From Oscillospiraceae bacterium (GTDB lineage: Bacteria > Bacillota > Clostridia > Oscillospirales > Acutalibacteraceae), in NCBI GenBank assembly GCA_015066295.1, contig SVOR01000019.1:1-35395 (forward strand): a stretch of DNA of 35,395 nt, in the 5' to 3' direction. Below are positions 15,025 to 21,779 of this stretch, in pieces. Both the position numbers and the translations under genes were made by a program. The notes beneath the pieces were generated by a model. That model made no database searches. It had not been told where the DNA came from and worked only from the letters and a program-made list of their open reading frames with translations. Within the stretch, counting starts at the first letter, position 1; each line of letters opens with the position of its first letter.

Positions 15025-15633
15025 CTATTTATTTAGTACCTTTTTCTGCCAGGTTTTTTTATTACACTCGGGGCAGCGCATATATCTTGTTCTGCCCATG
15101 TGTGGTGCGGCATATACTGCCTTAATTGTCGGTACGTACTTGTGATGACAAGCCGCGCACTCATAATATCCGGCGGTTTGCTCAATCTTCATCGCAAAGT
15201 GAAAACCGACCATTGCGGGGATAAAGCCCGAGAAAATAAGAACGACTCTTAACCAATCTGCTATCGGCAAAAAGGCGGCGAAGAATATCGGCACAAATAA
15301 GATTATAAGTGAAAGTCCGCCAACTATCCATTCAAGTGTCAGTAACCGCTTGTCACTTTCTTCCTTTTGCTTTACCATTTCGATTATTTTGTTTTCTAAT
15401 TCCTTACTATAGTTATCCACTGTAACTACCTCGCCACTTAACAAATCATTTACCGTAATTTTAAGAAGGTCGCAAAGTTCCAGCATAATGGATGAATCGG
15501 GCAGACTCTTGCCACGCTCCCACTTAGAAACTGCGCGGTCGGTAACGTTTAATTTTTCTGCTAATTTCAGTTGGGTAAGACCGAGAGATTTTCTTCGCTC
15601 GCTTATAAATTGACCAATTTTTAAAAGCTCCAT
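15025..15633 (-). CDS. XRE regulator with two membrane helices and zinc ribbon
   Basis: This is a 202-residue protein of three parts. The N-terminal Cro/CI helix-turn-helix (about 5-65: LTQLKLAEKLNVTDRAVSKWERG) is followed by a short charged linker. Two transmembrane segments follow (about 105-150), then a C-terminal zinc ribbon with two CxxC pairs (YECAACHHKY and MRCPECNKKT). The ATG at 15633 has GGAGG 6 nt upstream; the frame is open to 15684, but that is less likely. It is probably a membrane-tethered DNA-binding sensor. The adjacent divergent capA-like promoter contains an inverted repeat, the obvious candidate target. Confidence 0.85.
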   Translation of the reverse strand: MELLKIGQFISERRKSLGLTQLKLAEKLNVTDRAVSKWERGKSLPDSSIMLELCDLLKITVNDLLSGEVVTVDNYSKELENKIIEMVKQKEESDKRLLTLEWIVGGLSLIILFVPIFFAAFLPIADWLRVVLIFSGFIPAMVGFHFAMKIEQTAGYYECAACHHKYVPTIKAVYAAPHMGRTRYMRCPECNKKTWQKKVLNK

Positions 15634-15729
15634 AACCGTCCTCCTTATCCTTAGTTTATCAAAAAATTTATAAAAAGTACACATACCGTTGGTTGAGTTA
15701 TTATTTTATCACAAATTTAGCTGTTTTTG

Positions 15730-15757
15730 AAGCGGTAGTTTGTTAAATCTACCACTT
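15730..15757. promoter_or_regulatory. Inverted repeat operator candidate
   Basis: AAGCGGTAG (15730-15738) and CTACCACTT (15749-15757) form a near-perfect inverted repeat with a 10-bp spacer. It touches the -35 box of the downstream promoter. It is probably bound by the neighbouring XRE protein (inference). Confidence 0.5.
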
Positions 15758-15784
15758 GACTTTTAAAGTGTGGAGTTTTACAAT
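15756..15784 (+). promoter_or_regulatory. Promoter of the CapA-like gene
   Basis: TTGACT (15756-15761), 17 bp, TACAAT (15779-15784), 37 bp ahead of the start codon. Confidence 0.75.
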
Positions 15785-15820
15785 CGAAGTGTATTCTAAA
15801 ATAAGGTTTCGGAGGTTGCT

Positions 15821-16930
15821 ATGAAGGACACCGTTTCATCACATACTAAAAAAACAAAACTCAACAAGTGGCTGTTGGGTGGCATTGCATTGGTTGTAGT
15901 GTTGGCCATTATCCTTGCGGCAGTGCTTATAAAGGGCGGCGTTTTTACCCGAAAGCCTGAGGAGGACAACTCGTTGCCCGTATCGTCGCAGACGGTATCG
16001 GTTGAGGAGGTTGACAACTCCTTTGAAATAAAGCTTTCATTTGCGGGAGACAATATACTTGCCTGCTTTAAAAATATAACCAGCTCGGGCAGCTTTAATG
16101 AATATTCCAACAAAAAAGACCCGTCGTATTTTCTTGAAAAGGTAAAACCGATTTTCGAGCAAGACGATTTTACCTTTGTAAATCTTGAAAACGTTTTAAC
16201 CGATAAGAATTTGTCACCCGTACCGCGTGATTATTCACCGGCCTTCTGGTTCCGTTCAAAAACCTCAAATATAAAAATACTAACCTCGGCAAGCGTTGAG
16301 GGTGTGTCGCTCACAAACAACCATACCAACGATTACGGCAGCGAGGGCTATAACGATACTCTCGAGACGGTTAAAAATGCAGGTCTTGAGTATGGTACAC
16401 AGTCAAAAACGGTTTACTACACCAAAAACGATTATACCGTCGCTATTATTTGCAGCGGTATGTGGTATGAGGGACAGTCGGCCGATATTATAAAGCGACT
16501 AAATGAAGCAAGCGAAAAGTCGGATTTTCAGGTAGTGTTCTTCCACGGCGGTACCGAAAAAATACATAAGCCCGATAACTTCAAGGTTAGAGCCGCGCAT
16601 AAATTAGTCGATGCAGGCGCCGATTTGGTTGTTGGCAGTCATCCCCACGTTTTGCAGCCGCGCGAGGTTTATAAGGGTGTTGAGATTGTATATTCGTTAG
16701 GTAATTTTTGCTACGGCGGACATCGTCGTCCCGAGAACAGATGCGTAATATATCAAGCAACCCTTAAGTTCGACAAGGACGGCGTATATACAGGCGTCGG
16801 CGGCGAAATAATACCCTGCTACGTGTATACAGGCAGTGTAAATAATTACCAACCCACACCCATTGAAAACGAAAAAGAAAAACAAAGGGTGCTTGATTTT
16901 ATGGACGGTAAGGTAAGCAGCCCTCTTTAA
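15821..16930 (+). CDS. CapA family membrane-anchored phosphoesterase-like protein
   Basis: The 369-residue protein has one N-terminal transmembrane helix (about 17-38) and an extracellular PGA_cap domain, a calcineurin-like metallophosphatase fold. Metal-site motifs in order: SFAGDNILA, NLENVLT, LTNNHTNDYG, VVFFHGGTE, VVGSHPHVLQ and YSLGNF. CapA proteins are linked to poly-gamma-glutamate capsule synthesis, but no capB/capC genes are near. A general role in cell-surface polymer processing is safer. GGAGG precedes the ATG. Expression is probably controlled by the divergent XRE regulator. Confidence 0.88.
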   Translation: MKDTVSSHTKKTKLNKWLLGGIALVVVLAIILAAVLIKGGVFTRKPEEDNSLPVSSQTVSVEEVDNSFEIKLSFAGDNILACFKNITSSGSFNEYSNKKDPSYFLEKVKPIFEQDDFTFVNLENVLTDKNLSPVPRDYSPAFWFRSKTSNIKILTSASVEGVSLTNNHTNDYGSEGYNDTLETVKNAGLEYGTQSKTVYYTKNDYTVAIICSGMWYEGQSADIIKRLNEASEKSDFQVVFFHGGTEKIHKPDNFKVRAAHKLVDAGADLVVGSHPHVLQPREVYKGVEIVYSLGNFCYGGHRRPENRCVIYQATLKFDKDGVYTGVGGEIIPCYVYTGSVNNYQPTPIENEKEKQRVLDFMDGKVSSPL

Positions 16931-16951
16931 TAAGAAAAAAGCGCAATTTTT

Positions 16952-16985
16952 AGCAAGGAAATCAACCGATTTCCTTGCTTTTTTT
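16952..16985 (+). terminator. Terminator of the CapA-like gene
   Basis: A 12-bp perfect stem (16952-16963 with 16968-16979), AACC loop, followed by a run of T. Confidence 0.92.
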
Positions 16986-17045
16986 ATGACTTTTGAAAAC
17001 TTCGATAAAATTTTAACAATTTTTAATAAAAAAGCAAAAAAAGTG

Positions 17046-17074
17046 TAGAAAAAAACAAAAATATATGGTATACT
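17046..17074 (+). promoter_or_regulatory. Hydrogenase operon promoter with extended -10
   Basis: TATACT (17069-17074) is preceded by TGG, an extended -10 element. A moderate -35 (TAGAAA, 17046-17051) lies 17 bp upstream. The predicted start at about 17081 places a 9-bp hairpin at the very 5' end of the transcript. Confidence 0.65.
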
Positions 17075-17082
17075 TATATAGA

Positions 17083-17105
17083 CTCTGCAAGTATGCCTTG
17101 CAGAG
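17083..17105 (+). promoter_or_regulatory. 5'-terminal leader hairpin of the hydrogenase mRNA
   Basis: CTCTGCAAG (17083-17091), loop TATGC, CTTGCAGAG (17097-17105): a perfect 9-bp stem starting within a few nt of the predicted transcription start. There is no T-run, so it is not a terminator. It could stabilise the long mRNA or be a protein-binding palindrome in the DNA. Confidence 0.55.
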
Positions 17106-17159
17106 AGTAAAAAACACGGGTAAATTTTGCCCCGTCAATATAATAAGGAGGATTATTTC

Positions 17160-17657
17160 ATGCAAAAGAAAATCAGCAACCTTCCTTTTAAAGGTACACC
17201 TGAACAGGAAAAGCAGCTTAATGAAGTTATCGCCGCTCACAAGCACGATAAGAGTCTTCTTATGGCTGTAATGCAAAAGGCTCAGGACATCTACGGCTAT
17301 CTTCCGATAGAGGTTCAGACCATAATTGCCGAGGGTATGGACGTACCGCTTGAGAAGGTATACGGCGTAGCAACCTTCTACGCACAATTTTCTCTAACTC
17401 CCAAGGGCAAATACAACATTTCTGTTTGTCTTGGTACTGCCTGCTACGTTAAGGGCGCAGGTGACATTTTTGATAAGTTCAGCGAGAAGCTTGGCATTGG
17501 TGCCGACGAGTGCACTGCCGACGGTAAGTTCTCTCTTACTGCCTGCCGTTGTATCGGTGCTTGCGGTCTTGCTCCCGTACTTACCGTTAACGAGGACGTT
17601 TATGGTCGTCTTACAGTAGATGATGTTGATGAAATCCTCGCAAAATATCAGGACTAA
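17160..17657 (+). CDS. Hydrogenase NuoE-like [2Fe-2S] subunit
   Basis: This is the 165-residue thioredoxin-like ferredoxin subunit (HydC/HymA/NuoE type) of a trimeric NADH-dependent [FeFe]-hydrogenase. The four cluster ligands are C90, C95, C131 and C135 (C-x4-C-x35-C-x3-C), and GVATFYAQF at about 69-77 is the family signature. The ATG at 17160 has a strong AAGGAGG 8 nt upstream; the earlier in-frame start at 17127 is rejected. It is the first gene of a ten-gene operon ending with hydA. It passes electrons between the NuoF-like flavin subunit and HydA. Codon choice (CGT, GCT, GGT) suggests high expression. Confidence 0.93.
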   Translation: MQKKISNLPFKGTPEQEKQLNEVIAAHKHDKSLLMAVMQKAQDIYGYLPIEVQTIIAEGMDVPLEKVYGVATFYAQFSLTPKGKYNISVCLGTACYVKGAGDIFDKFSEKLGIGADECTADGKFSLTACRCIGACGLAPVLTVNEDVYGRLTVDDVDEILAKYQD

Positions 17658-17682
17658 TCTTTTATAAAACAGGGGAAAAACA

Positions 17683-18036
17683 ATGAAGATTGTCACAATC
17701 AAACAACTGCTTGATGCCGAGGTTGTATGCAATGAAGAGCTGCTCGAAAAACACGTTTATTCCGCTTGCGGAAGCGATATGATGAGCGACGTTTTAGCAT
17801 ACGTTAAGGACCAGGCTGTATTACTTACAGGTCTTGTTAATTCACAGGTAATCCGTACTGCTGAAATGATGGATATGGTTTGTATTGTTTTGGTGCGTTC
17901 TAAGTTGCCGACGCCCGAGATGATAGAGCTTGCGAAGGAGAGCGGCATCGTGCTTATGACTACTAAAAAGCGTATGTACGAGGCTTGCGGTCTTCTTTAC
18001 AGCAGCGGTCTTGTGGGAAATAAGGTTAAACAATGA
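17683..18036 (+). CDS. DRTGG-domain protein 1
   Basis: This 117-residue protein matches the small stand-alone DRTGG-like proteins often found in clostridial hydrogenase operons. In larger proteins the DRTGG domain sits beside CBS or kinase domains and is thought to be regulatory. Features: VNSQVIRTAEMMDMVCIVLV in the centre and KESGIVLMTTKKRMYEACGLLY at the C-terminus, the latter suggesting a small-ligand or switch site. No catalytic motif. It lies 25 bp after the NuoE-like gene and overlaps the next gene by ATGA. A paralogue (19752-20078) occurs two genes later. Exact function unknown. Confidence 0.75.
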   Translation: MKIVTIKQLLDAEVVCNEELLEKHVYSACGSDMMSDVLAYVKDQAVLLTGLVNSQVIRTAEMMDMVCIVLVRSKLPTPEMIELAKESGIVLMTTKKRMYEACGLLYSSGLVGNKVKQ

Positions 18037-18458
18037 GCGAAGTTTTAAACTTCCACTTTGTTGTTGATGGGGAGGACTTCACCTCTGCCGGTCAGGCATC
18101 CATTAAGGTGAAGAAAAACTTAAGGCAACTTGGCATATCCCCCGAAACAATAAGAAAAGTTTCCATAGCTATGTACGAGGGTGAAATCAATATGGTTATT
18201 CACGCTCGCGGCGGCGTTGCAGACGTTAACGTTGCTGAGGATTACGTAGAAATCGTGCTTGCCGATAAGGGCCCCGGTATTAAGGATATTGAAAAGGCTA
18301 TGCAGGAGGGTTACTCGACTGCACCCGATAGCGTTCGTTCCTTAGGCTTTGGTGCCGGTATGGGCTTGCCGAATATGAAGCGCTACACAGACTATATGAA
18401 TATCGAGTCTGTCGTTGGCGAAGGAACAACCATTACAATGAGGGTCAATATTGAATAG
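18033..18458 (+). CDS. RsbW-like anti-sigma / GHKL ATPase protein
   Basis: The 141-residue protein has a single GHKL ATP-binding domain of the anti-sigma-factor (RsbW/SpoIIAB) type. N-box YEGEINMVIHA (48-58), G1 box DKGPG (78-82) and G2 box GFGAGMGLPNMKR (105-117) are all intact, so ATP binding and kinase activity are plausible. No cognate sigma factor or anti-anti-sigma (STAS) partner is encoded nearby, so its target is unknown; the HydS-like protein or DRTGG protein next door are candidates. It overlaps the previous gene by 4 bp and is followed 17 bp later by the HydS-like gene. Confidence 0.82.
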   Translation: MSEVLNFHFVVDGEDFTSAGQASIKVKKNLRQLGISPETIRKVSIAMYEGEINMVIHARGGVADVNVAEDYVEIVLADKGPGIKDIEKAMQEGYSTAPDSVRSLGFGAGMGLPNMKRYTDYMNIESVVGEGTTITMRVNIE

Positions 18459-18475
18459 TATTGACAGGTGACAAT

Positions 18476-19762
18476 ATGAACACTTATGAACATTCGGTCT
18501 TTTTAGACCGCGAGAAGTGTAACGGCTGTACCACCTGCCTTAGACACTGTCCTACCGAGGCAATACGCATACGCGATAATCACGCAGTAATAAACGAACA
18601 AAGGTGTATTGACTGCGGCGAGTGTATACGCATTTGTCCCAACAAGGCAAAGAAGGCGGTATACAGCAGGTTTGATGTGTTGGATAAATTCAAGTGGTGC
18701 ATAGCTCTGCCGGCTCCGGCACTTTATGCACAATTTGATAATCTTGATGAGGTTGAACGTGTACGCAACGGCCTTTTAAAAATCGGCTTCCAAGATGTTT
18801 TTGAGGTTGCCGCGGCGGCAGAGCTTGTTTCGGCTTATACCAGAATGTACCTAAAAACAGAGGGCATTAAAAAACCCGTAATCAGCTCGGCGTGTCCCGT
18901 TGTTATGCGTCTTATTTCATTAAGATATCCGTCCCTTAAAGATAACATACTTCAAATGCTTCCTCCCGTTGAAATTGCGGCTATGTTGGCTCGCAAATCG
19001 GCGAAGGAGCAGCACCCGGAACTAAGCGACGAGGATATAGGTATTATATTTATATCTCCCTGTCCCGGTAAGGTAAGCTACGTTAAAAACGGTTTCGGCG
19101 ATTATGAAAGCAAAGTTGATGCTGTAATTTCAATCAGTGATGTGTATTTCAGACTTATAAATGAAATGAAGCCTGATGAAACGGTCGAAACCACACCTAA
19201 TTTCGGCAAGATAGGTATCGGTTGGGCAAAGTCGGGTGGCGAATGCTCGGCACTGCTTAACGAGGATTACTTAGCGGCAGACGGTATTGAAAACGTCAAC
19301 CGTATTCTCGACCAGATTGAGAACGGAAACATACCGAAATTAGAGTTTATTGAGCTTAATGCTTGCACGGGCGGTTGTGTCGGCGGTGTAATGACGGTGC
19401 AAAATCCGTTTATTGCCAAGGCACGACTTCAATCGCTTAGAAAATATTTGCCGGTATCGCAAAACAGTGTTTCGGATAGCCCCTATATTCCCGAGGATTA
19501 TTTCTTCGGCAGCTTCCCGAAATACACCCCAATTTCACGACTTAGTGAAAGCAGGGCAGAGTCAATGCGAATGATGGCAGACATACAAAAATTACGAGAA
19601 ATGTTGCCGGGCATCGACTGTGGCTCGTGCGGTGCGCCTAATTGCCGCGCATTTGCCGAGGACGTAGTACGAAAAACGGCCAACAAAAACGACTGTATTA
19701 TAATGATGCGTCCCGAGATAAAAAAATACCTCGAAGCAAAGGAAGAGGAAAATGACGGTTAG
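18476..19762 (+). CDS. HydS-like [FeFe]-hydrogenase-related iron-sulfur protein
   Basis: This is a 428-residue protein. Two N-terminal [4Fe-4S] ferredoxin motifs (C15-C18-C21-C25 and C44-C47-C50-C54) are followed by a hydrogenase large-subunit-like domain. A C-terminal Fe-S motif of the RnfB type follows (C382, C385, C390, C407). The three H-cluster loops are altered: SSACP (A139, C140), SPCPGK (C196) and NACTGGC (C297, C301). All four cysteines that would hold the cubane remain, but the proton-transfer cysteine is Ala, as reported for putative sensory HydS enzymes. The start at 18476 has AGGTG 5 nt upstream; the TTG at 18461 is rejected. Catalytic H2 turnover is doubtful; sensing or electron relay is likelier. 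Confidence 0.85.
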   Translation: MNTYEHSVFLDREKCNGCTTCLRHCPTEAIRIRDNHAVINEQRCIDCGECIRICPNKAKKAVYSRFDVLDKFKWCIALPAPALYAQFDNLDEVERVRNGLLKIGFQDVFEVAAAAELVSAYTRMYLKTEGIKKPVISSACPVVMRLISLRYPSLKDNILQMLPPVEIAAMLARKSAKEQHPELSDEDIGIIFISPCPGKVSYVKNGFGDYESKVDAVISISDVYFRLINEMKPDETVETTPNFGKIGIGWAKSGGECSALLNEDYLAADGIENVNRILDQIENGNIPKLEFIELNACTGGCVGGVMTVQNPFIAKARLQSLRKYLPVSQNSVSDSPYIPEDYFFGSFPKYTPISRLSESRAESMRMMADIQKLREMLPGIDCGSCGAPNCRAFAEDVVRKTANKNDCIIMMRPEIKKYLEAKEEENDG

Positions 19763-20078
19763 TAAGCTATGCGTTTTGCTTAATGCTAAGGTGTTAAGCC
19801 TGCCCAACGGTGAGCGAGAAATAGACGGCGTTTACATAGGTGACCTGCTTAGCTGGGTTATGGGTAGGGCAAAGAGCGATAATGTGTGGATAACCATTAT
19901 GTCAAACCTCAACGTTGTTGCGGTAGCGTCCCTTAGTGACGTGGCTTGCGTTGTTATGGCGGAGGGTGTTGAGCCCGAAAGCGATATAATCGAAACCGCC
20001 AAGAATAAGGGCGTCAATATTATATCGGCACCAATGAGTGCTTATGAAATAGCGGCGCTTTTAGGTCGAGAGCTTTAA
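19752..20078 (+). CDS. DRTGG-domain protein 2
   Basis: The 108-residue paralogue-type DRTGG protein belongs to the same small family as the one at 17683. The core GVYIGDLLSWVMGRAKSDN and VVAVASLSDVACVVMAEGV is followed by a KGVNIISAPMSAYEIAALL tail. It overlaps the end of the HydS-like gene by 11 bp, implying translational coupling and perhaps complex formation. It precedes the PHP gene by one base. Having two divergent copies around the HydS-like gene suggests a heteromeric regulatory unit, but no biochemical function is established that I know of. Confidence 0.72.
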   Translation: MTVSKLCVLLNAKVLSLPNGEREIDGVYIGDLLSWVMGRAKSDNVWITIMSNLNVVAVASLSDVACVVMAEGVEPESDIIETAKNKGVNIISAPMSAYEIAALLGREL

Positions 20079-20079
20079 T

Positions 20080-20814
20080 ATGAATAGGTATTATTACGAT
20101 TTTCATCTTCACTCGTGCCTGTCGCCCTGTGGCGATGATGACAATACGCCAAACAACCTAATCGGTATGGGTGTGTTGGCAGGCCTAAACATAATGGCAT
20201 TAACCGACCATAACACCTGTAAAAACTGTCCCGCATTTTTTGCGGCCGCCAAAAAGCATGGCATCATACCCATTGCGGGTATGGAGCTGACAACGGCGGA
20301 GGATATCCACGTTGTATGCCTTTTTGAGCATTTAGAGGATGCGTTGCGGTTTAGCGACGAGGTCGAAAAGCACCGTATACTTTTTCCCAACAGGGTAGAT
20401 GTTTACGGCGAGCAGTTAATTATGGACGGCGACGATAAGGTTATTGGAACTGAGGAAAATCTGCTTTCAAACGCAACCACAATAACGGTTGAGCAGTGTC
20501 CCTCCTTGGTCGAGCAGTTTGGCGGTATATGCTATCCTGCACATATTGACCGCACGGCCAACGGCATTATTGCGACTCTCGGCATTATGCCCGATATTAA
20601 GGGCTTCGATTGTGTCGAGTTTCACGACGCGTCAAAGGTAGAAGAATACAGTCAACAATACAATTTAGAGGGCAAAACGGTAGTTATCGGCTCGGATGCA
20701 CATTATTTGTGGGATATCAGAGATAAAGAGCATTACTTTATGCTTGATGATGAGCCGTACAGCAGTGCTTTTGTCCGTAAAAAATTATTCGAAAAACTGA
20801 GAGGTGCTTTATGA
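20080..20814 (+). CDS. PHP-domain phosphoesterase
   Basis: This is a 244-residue metal-dependent hydrolase of the PHP superfamily. The N-terminal metal-binding DFHLHSCLSPCG (H9, H11), LTDHN (D43, H44), GMEL (E69), YPAHIDR and GSDAHYLWD complete a typical trinuclear site. PHP proteins hydrolyse phosphate esters or nucleotides (for example the RNase AM/YciV type), but the substrate here is unknown. It starts one base after the DRTGG gene and overlaps the next ATPase by ATGA. Its place inside a hydrogenase operon suggests a signal- or damage-related phosphoesterase rather than a core catabolic enzyme. Confidence 0.85.
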   Translation: MNRYYYDFHLHSCLSPCGDDDNTPNNLIGMGVLAGLNIMALTDHNTCKNCPAFFAAAKKHGIIPIAGMELTTAEDIHVVCLFEHLEDALRFSDEVEKHRILFPNRVDVYGEQLIMDGDDKVIGTEENLLSNATTITVEQCPSLVEQFGGICYPAHIDRTANGIIATLGIMPDIKGFDCVEFHDASKVEEYSQQYNLEGKTVVIGSDAHYLWDIRDKEHYFMLDDEPYSSAFVRKKLFEKLRGAL

Positions 20815-21368
20815 AAGAACTCTCGTTAAACATCCTCGACGTAACCGAGAATTCGGTTAAGGCCGAAGCCACACTCGTAACAATAGAAATTTATGAGAGT
20901 GAGCAAAGCCTTAAAATATCAATTATTGATGACGGCTACGGTATGACCGAGGAGATTTTAAAGGGTGTCGAGAATCCATTTTATACCACACGTACCACCC
21001 GTAAGGTGGGACTCGGTATACCACTTTTAAAAATGGCGGCCGAAATGACCGACGGTACCTTTAAAATTACATCAAAAAGCAAAGAGCAATTTCCCGATTC
21101 GCACGGCACTGTTGTAACGGCGGTATTTAATAAAAACCATTTGGATTTTACTCCGCTTGGTGATACCGTTTCCACAGTAACCACACTTATTCAAGGACAT
21201 CCCGAAACGGATTTTCTGTTTAAACACAGTTTCCAAGATAACGAGGTGCTGCTTGATACAAGGCAGATGAGGGAAATGTTAGGCGAAGTTCCTTTAAACA
21301 GTTATGAGGTTATAAAATGGGCTGAGGAATATATGCGAGAGCAGTATGAAGGCCTTTATAAAATATAA
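20811..21368 (+). CDS. GHKL ATPase-domain protein (histidine kinase-like)
   Basis: The 185-residue protein has an N-terminal GHKL ATP-binding domain: N-box NILDVTENSVKAEA with E13/N14, G1 box IDDGYGM (39-45), and TTRTTRKVGLGIPLLK as lid and G2 (59-74). No phospho-acceptor histidine domain is present. A C-terminal extension of about 80 residues (from ILDFTPLGD-like sequence onward) is of unknown fold. Such truncated kinases recur next to PHP and hydrogenase genes in Clostridia. Together with the RsbW-like protein it gives the operon two separate ATP-binding regulators. Overlap with the PHP gene is 4 bp. Confidence 0.8.
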   Translation: MKELSLNILDVTENSVKAEATLVTIEIYESEQSLKISIIDDGYGMTEEILKGVENPFYTTRTTRKVGLGIPLLKMAAEMTDGTFKITSKSKEQFPDSHGTVVTAVFNKNHLDFTPLGDTVSTVTTLIQGHPETDFLFKHSFQDNEVLLDTRQMREMLGEVPLNSYEVIKWAEEYMREQYEGLYKI

Positions 21369-21390
21369 TTCACAGAAAGGAAAGATATAA

Positions 21391-21759
21391 ATGAAATCAT
21401 TAGCAGAACTCCAGGCAATCAAAGAGAAAATGAAGGGTAAGGTTTCCCTTCGCGAAGGCAGCAGCGATATCAGAGTTGTTGTTGGTATGGCTACCTGCGG
21501 TATTGCAGCAGGCGCCCGTCCCGTACTCAACAAGTTTGTTGAGGAGGTTGAAAAGGCAGGTCTTGCAGGCAGAGTAGTTGTTTCGCAGACAGGTTGTATA
21601 GGCGTTTGCCAGTATGAGCCTATTGTTGAGGTTTATGAGGCTGGTAAGGAAAAGGTTACCTATGCAAAAATGACAGCCGATAAGGTTGCAAAAATTGTTG
21701 AACAGCATCTTAAGGGCGGCAAGGTTGTATCAGAATACGTTCTTGCTGACATTAAGTAA
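21391..21759 (+). CDS. Small [2Fe-2S]-fold ferredoxin-like subunit
   Basis: The 122-residue thioredoxin-like ferredoxin protein resembles the N-terminal domain of the NuoF-like subunit that follows. Only three cysteines are present: C36 in GMATCGIAAGARP and C69/C73 in QTGCIGVCQYEP. The fourth canonical ligand, which is C14 in the NuoF-like subunit, is replaced within the GIAAGA loop. It may hold a cluster with an alternative ligand, share one with a partner, or be structural. AAAGGAAAG precedes the ATG. It lies 20 bp before the NuoF-like gene and has strong codon bias, so it is probably a true subunit or assembly partner of the enzyme. Confidence 0.83.
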   Translation: MKSLAELQAIKEKMKGKVSLREGSSDIRVVVGMATCGIAAGARPVLNKFVEEVEKAGLAGRVVVSQTGCIGVCQYEPIVEVYEAGKEKVTYAKMTADKVAKIVEQHLKGGKVVSEYVLADIK

Positions 21760-21779
21760 TTTTTTGGGAGGTTAAAAAT

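Noticed and set aside
17046..17160. Rex redox-repressor site in the hydrogenase leader
   Set aside because: I looked for TTGTTAA-N4-TTAACAA-like sequence and found none; the palindrome present is GC-rich and unrelated.
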